The notes: generated by a model from the sequence alone, not told the origin. A stretch of DNA of 33,828 bases from Hyphomicrobiales bacterium (GCA_021732625.1 JAKFUP010000023.1:1-33828); one strand, 5' to 3'; shown: positions 1-8,449, counted from the first letter of the stretch. A program made the numbers and translations.

Positions 1-20
1 GTCATTGCTGTCTCCTTGAC
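1..20 (-). promoter_or_regulatory. Ribosome binding site and start codon of a gene leaving the window on the left
   Basis: Read on the minus strand, an AAGGAGA Shine-Dalgarno (positions 17-11) is followed by an ATG at 5-3. The spacing is that of a real translation start. Only five bases of the coding part are visible, so the product cannot be named. It lies downstream of the TRAP binding-protein gene in the same orientation, but the hairpin at 96-124 separates them, so it may be a separate unit. Confidence 0.5.
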
Positions 21-95
21 GTCCGCTTGCTGCGGGTTCTTCGATTCAAATGGTCCAGCAGCATAGATCGCCGCGTTCGACAGATAGATAACAGA

Positions 96-124
96 AACGG
101 CGGCCGATGTGCCCGGCCGCCGTT
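96..124 (-). terminator. Hairpin after the TRAP operon
   Basis: An 11-base perfect inverted repeat (AACGGCGGCCG / CGGCCGCCGTT) with a 7-base loop lies 28 bases past the stop of the last TRAP gene. On the minus strand it is followed by a T-rich but interrupted stretch, so it is a plausible, not ideal, Rho-independent terminator. Confidence 0.6.
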
Positions 125-151
125 CGCTTAAACCTTAGGCAGTTGGTTTTA

Positions 152-1126
152 TCAGCCGCCGATGCCCTTTTCCTTGAAGTACTTCAGCGCGCCGGGGTGG
201 AACGGAATCGGTGAGCGGTCCTGCTTCTGGTTGGCGAGCGAGAAGCTGAGCGCTTCTTTGTGAACGGCAACGATGTCGTCCTTTTTCTCGACCAGCGTCT
301 TGACGATGTTGTAGGCGTCGTCGTTGCTCATCTTGTCGCCGGTGACGATGATGTTCCAGACTTCGGCGATCTTGTTGTCCTTGTCGTAGCCCGGATAAGA
401 GCCGCCCTTGATGTTGCCGATGCTGTAAAGTTCGCCGTATTTCGCGTTCATCTTGGCGACCGCGTCACTATGATCGATAAGCTTCATCTTGACGCCGGGT
501 GTCGCAGCCAGATCGGTCACGGCAGCCGTCGGGATGCCGCCGACCCAGAAGAAGGCGTCGATCTTCTTGTCCTTGATGGCATTGACCGACTCGGCGACGC
601 CGAGGCGCTCGCGCTTCAAGTCCTTATCCTTGTCGAGGCTCGAGGCCTCGATGACGCGGAATGCCATCACTTCGGTCGCGCTGCCGGGCGAACCCGTTGA
701 GACACGCTTGCCCTTGAGGTCGGCCATGGTCTCGATGCCCGAGCCTTCGACAGTCACGACGTGCATACGGTTCGGATAGACAACGAGAAGGGTCTGCAAT
801 GGAACCTTGTTGCCTTTGAACTTGTCTTCACCATTGAGCGCATCGAGGGCAGCATCGGCCATGCTGAAGGCCATCTCGTTCTTTCCTGCGCCGATCAGCT
901 TCAGGTTATCGACGGAGCCGCCTGTCACTTCCGCGGTGGCCTGTACGTTCGGAAGGTTCTTCGACAGCACGTTGGCGATCGCGCCGCCCAGCGGATAATA
1001 CACGCCGCCGGTACCGCCGGTACCGATCGCGATGGTCTTCTGCTGAGCGTAGACCGCGCTGCCAAGACCGAGTGCTGCCACAGCCGTCAGCGCAAAGAGA
1101 GTATTCTTTTTGAGTTTCGTCAGCAT
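152..1126 (-). CDS. TAXI-family TRAP transporter solute-binding protein (first copy)
   Basis: This is a periplasmic receptor that would capture a small solute and deliver it to the TRAP permease encoded upstream. The 324-residue length fits the family. A signal peptide ends near residue 27 (AVYAQ). It is followed by the TAXI-type glycine-rich motif TGGTGGVYYPLGG, then TGSPGSATEVMAFR and a conserved FFWVGGIPTAAVTDLA block. A GGAGG Shine-Dalgarno sits about 8 bases before the ATG at 1126, so the start is secure. The gene is 55 bases behind a clearly related paralogue at 1182-2141 in the same operon. TAXI receptors are often annotated for glutamate or other carboxylates, but the ligand cannot be read from this sequence. 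Confidence 0.93.
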   Translation of the reverse strand: MLTKLKKNTLFALTAVAALGLGSAVYAQQKTIAIGTGGTGGVYYPLGGAIANVLSKNLPNVQATAEVTGGSVDNLKLIGAGKNEMAFSMADAALDALNGEDKFKGNKVPLQTLLVVYPNRMHVVTVEGSGIETMADLKGKRVSTGSPGSATEVMAFRVIEASSLDKDKDLKRERLGVAESVNAIKDKKIDAFFWVGGIPTAAVTDLAATPGVKMKLIDHSDAVAKMNAKYGELYSIGNIKGGSYPGYDKDNKIAEVWNIIVTGDKMSNDDAYNIVKTLVEKKDDIVAVHKEALSFSLANQKQDRSPIPFHPGALKYFKEKGIGG

Positions 1127-1181
1127 GTCGTTTTCCTCCGTGATGTTAAGTATTGTTTGAATGAATCAATGCGGTGGGCAA

Positions 1182-2141
1182 TCAGGGCCGCACACCTTTC
1201 TCTTTCAGATATTTCAGCGCCCCCGGATGGTAGGGCGCAGGCGATTGAGCGTCTGTCTGCGTCGCAAGGTCCATGTTCAGTGCTTCCTTGTGAACGGCGA
1301 CGAGTTCGGGCTTGTTCTCAAAGATGGCCCTGGTGATGGCATAGGCCACGTCATCCGGCATTTTGTCCGTGGTCATGATTGCGTTCCAGGCTGCAAAGCC
1401 TGGGCTGTCCTTGGTCTGGCCCGGGTAGCTGTTCGCCTTGATGACGCTCGGCGCAAAGATATTGCCGTACTTTGCGACGATCGCGGGCAACAGTTCAGCG
1501 ACGTCGATCAGTTTGATCTTCAATCCCGGCGTCAGTGCGAGATCGGTCACGGCTGCTGTCGGAACACCGCCGCCCCAGAAGAAGGCTTCGATCTTCTTGT
1601 CCTTCATGGCGCTCACGGACTCAGCGACCGAAAGCCGTTCGCGTTTGACGTCGCGATCCTTGTCGAGACCGGCGGCTTCGAGCATGCGAAACGCCTGGGT
1701 CTCGCTGGCGCTGCCCGGCGATCCAGTGGAGACGCGTTTCCCCTTAAGGTCGCTGACATGCTCGATGCCGGTGCCTTCGACGGTCACCACATGCATCGGA
1801 CTGGAATAGAAGTTCACCAGCGCACGCAACGGCACTTTGGACGTGAATCGTCCGATGCCGGCGACAGCATCCGCGCCGACATCGGAGGATACCCAGCCGA
1901 GCTCGGCCTGACCGGAGGAGAGAAGGCGAATATTGTCGACGGCGCCACCGGTGACTTCGGCGGTGACCTGTGTGTTTGGCAATTGCTTCGAGAGCATGCT
2001 GGCGATGCCGCCACCGAGCGGATAATAGATGCCGCCGGTGCCGCCGGTCGCAAGCGATATGGTTCTCGTCTGCGCGCTGGTTTCACCGGCACGGATGCAG
2101 AGGAGTCCAAGCAGAGCCAAGCCGATCGAGGCTGCTTTCAT
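1182..2141 (-). CDS. TAXI-family TRAP transporter solute-binding protein (second copy)
   Basis: This is a second periplasmic TRAP receptor of 319 residues. It has a signal peptide ending near residue 23 (TSAQ) and the same landmarks as its neighbour: TGGTGGIYYPLGG, TGSPGSASETQAFR and FFWGGGVPTAAVTDLA. It lies 70 bases after the permease gene and 55 bases before the other copy, all on the minus strand, so the three genes probably form one transcript. A GGGAGA Shine-Dalgarno precedes the ATG. By eye the two receptors match along their whole length, pointing to tandem duplication. The residues lining the pocket are not fully shared, so the ligands could differ. Confidence 0.93.
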   Translation of the reverse strand: MKAASIGLALLGLLCIRAGETSAQTRTISLATGGTGGIYYPLGGGIASMLSKQLPNTQVTAEVTGGAVDNIRLLSSGQAELGWVSSDVGADAVAGIGRFTSKVPLRALVNFYSSPMHVVTVEGTGIEHVSDLKGKRVSTGSPGSASETQAFRMLEAAGLDKDRDVKRERLSVAESVSAMKDKKIEAFFWGGGVPTAAVTDLALTPGLKIKLIDVAELLPAIVAKYGNIFAPSVIKANSYPGQTKDSPGFAAWNAIMTTDKMPDDVAYAITRAIFENKPELVAVHKEALNMDLATQTDAQSPAPYHPGALKYLKEKGVRP

Positions 2142-2211
2142 TTGTTTCTCTCCCGAGCGGCGCCCTTATTTCAGGCGTCTATTTTTTTCCGGTCAGATTC
2201 CCGGCCAGCCT

Positions 2212-4227
2212 TCAGGCCGGAACCGGCCTTGGCCTCGTTCGTGCCTGCCATATGATCACACCCAGTCCGACGATGAGACCCGGCAAATAGGTGTAGCTGA
2301 TATCCCGTCCGATAATCGACTCCACCAGCGCCTCGATCAGGCTCGGGAACACCAGCAGCAATCCCGATAGCAGAAGCAGCGCTCGTTCAATCGGCGTATT
2401 TTGTCGCAGCGCCCAGTTCTGCGCCACAGCGCAGAGCGCCAGCAATCCGAGCGTGGTCTTGATAGTGATTTCGATCACATCCACCCACGAGCCGCCCTTG
2501 GGAATATTGAGCAGCAGGCCGACGCCTTGCGGGTCGAGAACGAACACGAAGGGCACAATGAACGCGGGCAGGGTGTATTTCCACGATTGCAAGGTCGTCT
2601 TGTAAGGGTCTCCGCCAGTGATGGCCGCGGCTGCGAACGGCGACAGCGCGGTCGGTGGCGACACCTCCGAGAGCACGGCGTAGTAGAAGATGAACATGTG
2701 GGCGGCGTAGTCAGGCACGCCGAGTTTGATCAGCGCCGGCGCGGCAATGACCGCGCAGATGATGTAAGACGCCGTGACAGGAACGGCGAGGCCGATGATC
2801 CAGACGATCAGTGAGGTGTAGATCGCGGTCAGCAGAACGCTGCCGCCGGCGTAGGAGATCACGATCGCCGAAAACTTCAGGCCGAGACCCGTAAGCGTGA
2901 CGATGCCGACGACGATGCCGGCGCAGGCGCAGGTCGTGGCGGCGTTCAGCGCCTGGGTCGAGCCGTCGGAGAGCGCCTTGATCAGCTTCTTCGGTGTCAA
3001 CGCTGTTTCGGGCCGCAGGAAGCTCAGCGCGAAGGTGACCACGATAGCATAGAACACCGACAACGACGGCGAGTAACCGATCACCATGAATACGACGACC
3101 GCCAGCAATGAGATGAAGTGGAAGCCGTAACGCCGCATCATCTGCCCGAGCGACATCTCGGGCGTGAAGTTGACTTGCTGCGCGCCGAAGCGCTTGGCAT
3201 CGAGCTCGACCATGATCAGCAGCGACAGGTAGTAGAGACAGGTCGGGATCGTCGCCATCCAGATCACGTCGAGGTAGCTGATCTTGAGGAATTCGGCGAT
3301 CAGGAACGCTGCTGCGCCGAGCACTGGCGGCGACAAGATCGCGCCAAGACCGCCCGCTGCGAGCAATCCGCCTGCTGCGTTCTTTTCGAAACCGGCCTTT
3401 TGCATCATGGGGTAGGCAACGGTGCCGATCATCACCGTGGTCGCGACGCCCGAGCCGGACGGCCCGCCGAGCAGGAACGAAGACAACACGACGGTACGCC
3501 CGGCGCTGTTCGGCTTGTTGCCGAGCAACGCGAGCGAGAAGTCGATGAAGAATTTACCCGCGCCCGATTGCTGCAGGAACGCGCCGTAGATCGTGAACAG
3601 GATGATCAATGTTGCTGAGACGTCCACCGCGACGCCAAAAATACCTTCGAGCGTGATGAACAGATGGCCGATCAGCCGGGGGATATCGTAGCCGCGATGT
3701 GTCCATGGCGCGGGCAAATAGGGTCCGAGCATCGCGTAGGCGACGAAGAACATCGAGACGACCGGCATGATCCAGCCGGTGGTGCGGCGTGTGGCTTCGA
3801 GCACGAGCACGATAAAGATCAGGCCGGCGATCACGTCCCATCGATCGGGCAAGGTCGCGCGATCGAGGAAATCGTCGCCGCCCCACAAGGCATAGGTGAT
3901 CGTGGCGATCGCAAAGAAGCACGGAACGATGTCCCACCAGCGCACGCGGTTACGGAACGCGGCCGACACCGGAAACAGCAGGAAGCTCAGCACCAGCGTG
4001 AAGGCGACGTGGGTGTAGCGAAGCTCCTGAGTCGGGACGATCGAGTATGCAGCATAGAGGTGGAACAGGCTCATCACGACGGCGATGGCAGTCGTAATCT
4101 TTCCAGCCCAACCGAACAGCCGGTTGGTTGCGCCTTCATCGGCCTCGATGAACTCCTCGGCCTTGCGTCGTGCTTCGTCGGATACGGCGTTTTGCGCCTC
4201 TTCAGGCGTCATCGTTTCCACAGCCAT
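2212..4227 (-). CDS. TRAP transporter permease, fused small and large membrane subunits (DctQM-like)
   Basis: This is the inner-membrane part of a TAXI-type TRAP importer, which uses an ion gradient and a periplasmic receptor to bring in a solute. At 671 residues it matches the fused 4TM/12TM class rather than separate DctQ and DctM proteins. A soluble acidic N-terminus of about 40 residues is followed by many hydrophobic segments. The conserved large-subunit blocks GGPSGSGVATTVMIGTVAYPMM and GLLAAGGLGAILSPPVLGAAAFL (each partly visible near residues 250-310) and SEVSPPTALSPFAAAAITGG near residue 510 are present. An AGGGGAA Shine-Dalgarno precedes the ATG at 4227. It is the first gene of the operon with the two receptors. 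The 274 bases upstream, shared with a divergent gene, must hold its promoter, but I see no convincing box there. Confidence 0.95.
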   Translation of the reverse strand: MAVETMTPEEAQNAVSDEARRKAEEFIEADEGATNRLFGWAGKITTAIAVVMSLFHLYAAYSIVPTQELRYTHVAFTLVLSFLLFPVSAAFRNRVRWWDIVPCFFAIATITYALWGGDDFLDRATLPDRWDVIAGLIFIVLVLEATRRTTGWIMPVVSMFFVAYAMLGPYLPAPWTHRGYDIPRLIGHLFITLEGIFGVAVDVSATLIILFTIYGAFLQQSGAGKFFIDFSLALLGNKPNSAGRTVVLSSFLLGGPSGSGVATTVMIGTVAYPMMQKAGFEKNAAGGLLAAGGLGAILSPPVLGAAAFLIAEFLKISYLDVIWMATIPTCLYYLSLLIMVELDAKRFGAQQVNFTPEMSLGQMMRRYGFHFISLLAVVVFMVIGYSPSLSVFYAIVVTFALSFLRPETALTPKKLIKALSDGSTQALNAATTCACAGIVVGIVTLTGLGLKFSAIVISYAGGSVLLTAIYTSLIVWIIGLAVPVTASYIICAVIAAPALIKLGVPDYAAHMFIFYYAVLSEVSPPTALSPFAAAAITGGDPYKTTLQSWKYTLPAFIVPFVFVLDPQGVGLLLNIPKGGSWVDVIEITIKTTLGLLALCAVAQNWALRQNTPIERALLLLSGLLLVFPSLIEALVESIIGRDISYTYLPGLIVGLGVIIWQARTRPRPVPA

Positions 4228-4501
4228 GCCGTTCCCCTCGTGATTCCGTCCCGACTACACTCAAGCTTCTGTGAGCCCATTTTGTCGCGGGTCGTATTGA
4301 CCCGATTTTGGTGAGGTATTGCAAGGGTCTGCCGCTGGATTCCGCGGTCATGTCGCTGAAAGTTGACAGCCGGATTGCCGTAATTTCAGGCGTTTTATGA
4401 TTGCAGTGCGGGAAGCGGCGCGTGCGGCAGCAAACCCCGTGGCGCACATCATGCGATACTGGCAGAAGCGTCGCATTGCTTTGCGGGGAAACTGGCCGGT
4501 T

Positions 4502-4960
4502 ATGATCGCGAACTGCAAACCTATCAGCTTGGGAATCGCCGCTGCGCTGGTGTTCAGTGTCAGTGCGGTGTTGGCGCAGGATAAGCCGGCTGCATCGTGC
4601 AAGGCCGATGCAGCAGCATCGCCGTCCGTGATTGCCGAATGCGATGCGGCGCTGGCAGTCAACACCGCGGCGCGGGTCGAATTGCTGCTTGGCCGGGCCG
4701 TGCTGTATCGCCGTTCCCAGCAACGCGAGCTGGCGCTTGCCGACTACGCCGAGGCGATGAAGTTGCAGCCGGGCGCAAAGGTTCTTTTCGCGCGGGGCGA
4801 GACCTGGCGTGAAGCAGGCGACCGCCGCCGCGCACTGGCCGATTTCGATGCGGCGCTGAAACTCGATCCGGCCTCCGAACCGCTGCGTGCCGCGCGCAAG
4901 GCGCTGGCGCAGGAGATCGAACGCGCCGGCGCGATGATGCCGGTGCAGCCGGGAAAGTAG
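4502..4960 (+). CDS. Small secreted tetratricopeptide-repeat protein
   Basis: Predicted periplasmic protein of 152 residues. I chose the ATG at 4502 over upstream in-frame ATGs at 4397 and 4451 because it puts a clean signal peptide at the N-terminus (cleavage after residue 25, VLA-Q) and has a GGGGAA sequence upstream. Roughly residues 60-140 form two TPR-like helical hairpins (LADYAEAMKLQPGAK, then ALADFDAALKLDPASE), typical protein-protein interaction units. The partner is unknown. It is divergent from the TRAP operon and 184 bases before prpE. Its stop codon lies in the first partial copy of an 18-base tandem repeat. No enzymatic motif is visible. Confidence 0.8.
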   Translation: MIANCKPISLGIAAALVFSVSAVLAQDKPAASCKADAAASPSVIAECDAALAVNTAARVELLLGRAVLYRRSQQRELALADYAEAMKLQPGAKVLFARGETWREAGDRRRALADFDAALKLDPASEPLRAARKALAQEIERAGAMMPVQPGK

Positions 4961-5014
4961 CGGCAGTCTTGCAAGTAGCGGCAGTCTTGCAAGTAACGGC
5001 AGTCTTGCAAAATG
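4955..5014 (+). repeat. 18-base tandem repeat, three copies plus a partial one
   Basis: The unit CGGCAGTCTTGCAAGTAG occurs at 4961-4978, 4979-4996 (ending TAA) and 4997-5014 (ending AATG). The AAGTAG at 4955-4960, which contains the stop codon of the TPR gene, looks like the tail of an earlier unit. The period is a multiple of three, so stop codons recur in frame. Confidence 0.9.
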
Positions 5015-5028
5015 ACGTCAAAGGATGT

Positions 5029-5122
5029 GTCGTCCCTGCGAAAGCAGGGACCCATACGCCGTGCCGCCTCATGACGTGGGAGTGTATGGGTCCCGGGTCT
5101 CGCGCTGCTCGCCCGGGACGAC
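5029..5122. repeat. Palindromic intergenic repeat (Bradyrhizobium-type), first of four
   Basis: A 94-base element with outer arms GTCGTCCC (5029-5036) and GGGACGAC (5115-5122) and inner arms GGGACCCATAC (5047-5057) and GTATGGGTCCC (5084-5094). It would fold into a long hairpin with side arms. Read on the minus strand it encodes the WVPAFAGTTH-type peptide that recurs in misannotated reading frames of this bacterial group. It lies just upstream of the prpE ribosome binding site. Confidence 0.8.
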
Positions 5123-5144
5123 TTAAAAAGTGGAGAAACGCGCC

Positions 5145-7055
5145 ATGACCGTCCAGGACAACAGCCGCTATCGCGAGGTTCATGCCCGCGCCTCGCGCGA
5201 TCCGGAGGGGTTTTGGGGCGAAGCCGCGCGTGAGATCGACTGGATCGAACAGCCGAAGAAAATCTTCGATGCGTCGCAGGGTGTCTATGGCCGCTGGTTC
5301 GCGGGCGGTGTCTGCAACACCTGCTACAACGCGCTCGATCGCCACGTCGCGGGCGGCCGCGCCGCGCAGATAGCGCTGATCCATGATTCGCCGCTGACCA
5401 AGACCGTCACCAAATTCACCTACGCGCAGTTGCTCGGCGAGGTGAGGACGCTTGCTGCGATCATGCAGGATTTCGGCGTCGTCAAGGGCGATCGCGTGAT
5501 CCTCTACATGCCGATGGTGCCGGAGGCGATGATCGCGATGCTGGCCTGCGCGCGGATCGGCGCGGTGCATTCGGTGGTGTTCGGCGGTTTCGCGGCCAAG
5601 GAACTGGCGACGCGCATCGACGATGCATCGCCGAAGCTCATCATGTCGGCAAGCTGCGGCATCGAGCCGGGACGCATCGTCAAGTACAAGCCGCTGCTGG
5701 ATGAGGCGATCAATCTTGCGACGTCGAAGCCGCAGGCCTGCATGATTCTGCAGCGTCCGCAGGAGATGTGTTCGCTGGTGCCGGGCCGGGATCACGACTG
5801 GGCTGAACTGCGCAGCAAGGCGATGGCGGCGAAGAAATCCGCCGCATGCGTGCCGGTGCTGGCGACCGATCCGCTCTACATTCTCTACACGTCGGGCACG
5901 ACCGGCATTCCGAAAGGCGTGGTGCGCGACAACGGCGGACATCTGGTCGCGCTGAAGTGGTCGATGTTCAATCTTTACGGCATCAAGCCCGGTGAGGTGT
6001 TCTGGTGCGGCTCCGATATCGGCTGGGTGGTCGGCCACAGCTACATCATCTACGCGCCGCTGCTGCATGGCGCGACGTCGATCATGTACGAGGGCAAGCC
6101 GGTCGGCACGCCTGATGCCGGTGCGTTCTGGCGCGTGATCGCCGAACACAAGGCCGTTGCGCTGTTCACCGCGCCGACGGCTTTCCGCGCCATCCGCAAG
6201 GACGATCCGAACGGCGAGTTCATCCGCAAGACCGACCTGTCGCATTTCCGCACGCTGTTTCTCGCAGGCGAGCGCGCCGATCCGCCGACGGTGGAGTGGG
6301 CCGAGCAGCAACTGAAGGTGCCGGTGGTCGATCACTGGTGGCAAACGGAAACCGGCTGGTGCATCGCCGGAAACCCCGTCGGGCTTGGATTGCTGCCGGT
6401 GAAGCACGGTTCGCCGACGGTGCCGATGCCGGGCTACACGGTGGAGGTGGTGGATGAGGCGGCAAAGCCGTTGCCGCCGAACACCATGGGCTCGATCGTC
6501 ATCAAGCTGCCGATGCCGCCGGCGTGCCTGCCGACGCTGTGGAATCAGGACGATCGTTTCCGCGAGGCCTATCTCACCGAATTTCCCGGCTACTACAAAA
6601 CCTCCGACGCCGGCTACCTCGACGAGGACGGCTACGTCTATGTGATGGGCCGCACCGACGACATCATCAATGTCGCGGGGCATCGCTTGTCCACCGGCGG
6701 TATGGAAGAGGTATTGGCCTCGCATCCGGACGTCGCAGAATGCGCGGTACTCGGTATCAAGGATTCGCTGAAAGGCGAAGTGCCATGTGGCTTTCTGGTA
6801 TTGAAGGCGGGCGTGACGCGGCCGGTTACCGAGATCGAGAAGGAAGTCGTGGCGCTGGTTCGCGATCGCATCGGCCCGGTGGCTGCGTTCAAGCTCGCGA
6901 TTACAGTGGCGCGTCTGCCGAAGACGCGCTCGGGAAAAATCCTGCGCGGCACCATCAAGAAAATGGCCGACGGCGATCCGTGGACCATGCCTGCGACCAT
7001 CGAAGACCCGAAGGCGCTCGACGAGATCGGCGAGGCGTTGAAGGGGAGGGTTTAG
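5145..7055 (+). CDS. prpE: Propionyl-CoA synthetase (propionate-CoA ligase)
   Basis: Cytoplasmic acyl-adenylate-forming enzyme that activates propionate with ATP and CoA, feeding propionyl-CoA into the methylcitrate or methylmalonyl routes. The 636 residues fit PrpE/acetyl-CoA synthetase-type enzymes. The P-loop-like motif YTSGTTGIPKG is near residue 249, and GRTDDIINVAGHRLSTGGMEE lies near 503-523. The C-terminal SGKILRG carries the expected catalytic lysine near residue 598. The VAGHRLSTG form is characteristic of PrpE over general Acs, but acetate or other short acids cannot be excluded. I chose the ATG at 5145 because GGAG at 5132-5135 is 9 bases upstream; a GTG at 5130 would precede that site. 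No other propionate genes are adjacent. Confidence 0.92.
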   Translation: MTVQDNSRYREVHARASRDPEGFWGEAAREIDWIEQPKKIFDASQGVYGRWFAGGVCNTCYNALDRHVAGGRAAQIALIHDSPLTKTVTKFTYAQLLGEVRTLAAIMQDFGVVKGDRVILYMPMVPEAMIAMLACARIGAVHSVVFGGFAAKELATRIDDASPKLIMSASCGIEPGRIVKYKPLLDEAINLATSKPQACMILQRPQEMCSLVPGRDHDWAELRSKAMAAKKSAACVPVLATDPLYILYTSGTTGIPKGVVRDNGGHLVALKWSMFNLYGIKPGEVFWCGSDIGWVVGHSYIIYAPLLHGATSIMYEGKPVGTPDAGAFWRVIAEHKAVALFTAPTAFRAIRKDDPNGEFIRKTDLSHFRTLFLAGERADPPTVEWAEQQLKVPVVDHWWQTETGWCIAGNPVGLGLLPVKHGSPTVPMPGYTVEVVDEAAKPLPPNTMGSIVIKLPMPPACLPTLWNQDDRFREAYLTEFPGYYKTSDAGYLDEDGYVYVMGRTDDIINVAGHRLSTGGMEEVLASHPDVAECAVLGIKDSLKGEVPCGFLVLKAGVTRPVTEIEKEVVALVRDRIGPVAAFKLAITVARLPKTRSGKILRGTIKKMADGDPWTMPATIEDPKALDEIGEALKGRV

Positions 7056-7130
7056 TTCTGTTGCGCGGGCTTACATTTCCCGCAATTCGGTCCTAGAACC
7101 CGCAGCAATCAGACGAATGCGGAATTGTCC

Positions 7131-7379
7131 ATGCGATTGATGGCTCAATTGTTTGCCTTGTTGTTTGCGGCCGCCACGCTCGCTGCTTGCGCGCAGATCG
7201 AGCGCACGCCGCCGCTGGCGCAGCGTGACGACGAAGGCTATTGCCGCGCCAATGGCGGCGAGCCGGGCTCGAAGGCTTTTGCTGAATGTCTGCGGGGGCG
7301 CGATGCGCAGGCTGCCTCATCCTCGCGGCTTGACAAGGCACATCGCCGCTTGAGCGAGGACATACTGGTCGGGCGCTAG
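7131..7379 (+). CDS. Small predicted lipoprotein, function unknown
   Basis: An 82-residue protein with a lipoprotein signal sequence: a hydrophobic stretch from residue 4 ends in LAAC, so Cys20 would be the lipidated residue. The mature part is short, polar and rich in Arg and Ala, with two further cysteines (YCRANGG and AECLRG) that could form a disulfide. The ATG at 7131 is preferred to an in-frame TTG at 7125. It follows prpE by 75 bases and is convergent with the TrcR-like gene. I do not recognise the family. Confidence 0.7.
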   Translation: MRLMAQLFALLFAAATLAACAQIERTPPLAQRDDEGYCRANGGEPGSKAFAECLRGRDAQAASSSRLDKAHRRLSEDILVGR

Positions 7380-7400
7380 GTGTTGCGAGCATCGCAACAC
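7380..7400. terminator. Perfect hairpin directly after the small lipoprotein gene
   Basis: GTGTTGCGA (7380-7388), loop GCA, TCGCAACAC (7392-7400). The hairpin begins at the base after the stop codon. No T-run follows, so it may stabilise the 3' end rather than terminate. It directly abuts the longer palindromic repeat. Confidence 0.4.
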
Positions 7401-7404
7401 GGCT

Positions 7405-7516
7405 TGTCATTCCGGACAGCGCGAATGCGCTGATCCGGAATCCAACGATCCGCAAATTCTGAGTTCAATGAAAATTGGATTCCGGGTTCGAAACTGCGGT
7501 TCGCCCCGGAATGACA
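7405..7516. repeat. Palindromic intergenic repeat (Bradyrhizobium-type), second of four
   Basis: Outer arms TGTCATTCCGG (7405-7415) and CCGGAATGACA (7506-7516). Inner arms centre on CCGGAATCCAA (about 7435-7445) and TTGGATTCCGG (about 7476-7486). This TCATTCCGG...CCGGAATGA type is a common intergenic repeat in Bradyrhizobium relatives. It separates the convergent lipoprotein and TrcR-like genes and could act as a hairpin on both transcripts. Confidence 0.8.
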
Positions 7517-7524
7517 GTGCCGAA

Positions 7525-8220
7525 CTACTCGTCCTCGGCCTTCTTGCCGCCCATGGTCTTCAGCTTGGCGAACACCGCATCGACGTTCATGTCGTCCTGC
7601 TGCTTGGCGGTCGGCTCGTTGGCCTCGGCCTCGCGGCGGGTGGTCTCGGACGCGGGCAGCAAGGTCGCGCCGCCGTATTGCTGGTCGAGCGGCTTTTCCT
7701 TCGCCGCGCGCTGAACCTCGAAATCGAGGTCGATCTGGCTGGCGAGGCCGAGCGTCACCGGGTCCATCGGTGTCAGCGTCGAGGCGTTCCAGTGGGTGCG
7801 GTCGCGCACACTGGCGATCGTGGTCTTGGTGGTGCCGACGAGGCGCATGATCTGCGCGTCCTTCAGCTCGGGGTGGTTGCGCACCAGCCACAGGATCGCG
7901 CTCGGCCGCTCGTGGCGTCGCGAAACCGGCGTATAGCGCGGGCCCTTCTTCTTTTTGGCTTCGGGCAGCCGGACCTTGCTGTCGGCGAGCTTCAGCCGAT
8001 AGCTGTCGTCCTTTTCGGCCTTTTCGATCTCGTCGCGGGTCAACTGGCCGCTCGAAATCGGGTCCATGCCCTTGATGCCCTGGGCGGCGTCGCCGTCGGC
8101 GATGGCGCGCACCTCCAGCGGGTGCATCTTGCAGAAATCGGCGACCTGATCGAACGACAGGGCGGTGTTATCGACCAGCCACACGGCAGTTGCCTTCGGC
8201 ATCAGCGGGGCAGTGCTCAT
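7525..8220 (-). CDS. trcR: DUF1013 protein, TrcR-like cell-cycle transcriptional regulator
   Basis: A 231-residue cytoplasmic protein of the alphaproteobacterial DUF1013 family, whose members are annotated as the cell-cycle transcriptional regulator TrcR. The N-terminal half carries PKATAVWLVDNTALSFDQVADFC and a Lys-rich stretch (AKKKKGPR) near residue 90. A helix-turn-helix-like segment (AQIMRLVGTTKTTIASVRDR) sits near residues 120-140, and an Asp/Glu-rich C-terminus follows. AGGAG lies 7-8 bases before the ATG at 8220, so the start is firm. It is divergent from ispH; the shared 229-base gap holds a CTATATAG box. The exact function rests on family naming that I recall rather than on a visible catalytic motif. 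Confidence 0.85.
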   Translation of the reverse strand: MSTAPLMPKATAVWLVDNTALSFDQVADFCKMHPLEVRAIADGDAAQGIKGMDPISSGQLTRDEIEKAEKDDSYRLKLADSKVRLPEAKKKKGPRYTPVSRRHERPSAILWLVRNHPELKDAQIMRLVGTTKTTIASVRDRTHWNASTLTPMDPVTLGLASQIDLDFEVQRAAKEKPLDQQYGGATLLPASETTRREAEANEPTAKQQDDMNVDAVFAKLKTMGGKKAEDE

Positions 8221-8254
8221 GACAAAACTCCTGACAAATTTCTTTGGCGCTTCG

Positions 8255-8319
8255 CCGGGAACGGTCCCGGAACGAAACTGAAGTCATCAGCGATGACAGG
8301 GGAATAAGCCGCTATATAG
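8255..8319. promoter_or_regulatory. Divergent control region between the TrcR-like gene and ispH
   Basis: CTATATAG at 8312-8319 is self-complementary and could serve as a -10 element on either strand. A small hairpin (CCGGGA/TCCCGG, 8255-8270) lies in the leader of the minus-strand gene. I found no clear -35 partner, so the promoter call is tentative. Confidence 0.3.
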
Positions 8320-8449
8320 GCTGATTGGGGGTAGGCATGCAATGGGGCCGGAATTCGCCTTGACAGCGCGTCCCGGGCGTCCCAATTCCTGTGGAGACCG
8401 ATCCGCAGGTGCCTCGTGCCGGGGTCCGATTTGGTCCGGAACCAGCCTT

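Noticed and set aside
4363-4391. TTGACA at 4363-4368 as a -35 box for the TPR gene
   Set aside because: No acceptable -10 hexamer lies 16-18 bases downstream.
4659-6725. Very long open frame (688 residues) on the minus strand
   Set aside because: It is antisense to prpE, extremely rich in Arg and His as expected for an off-frame read of GC-rich coding DNA, and shows no family motif.
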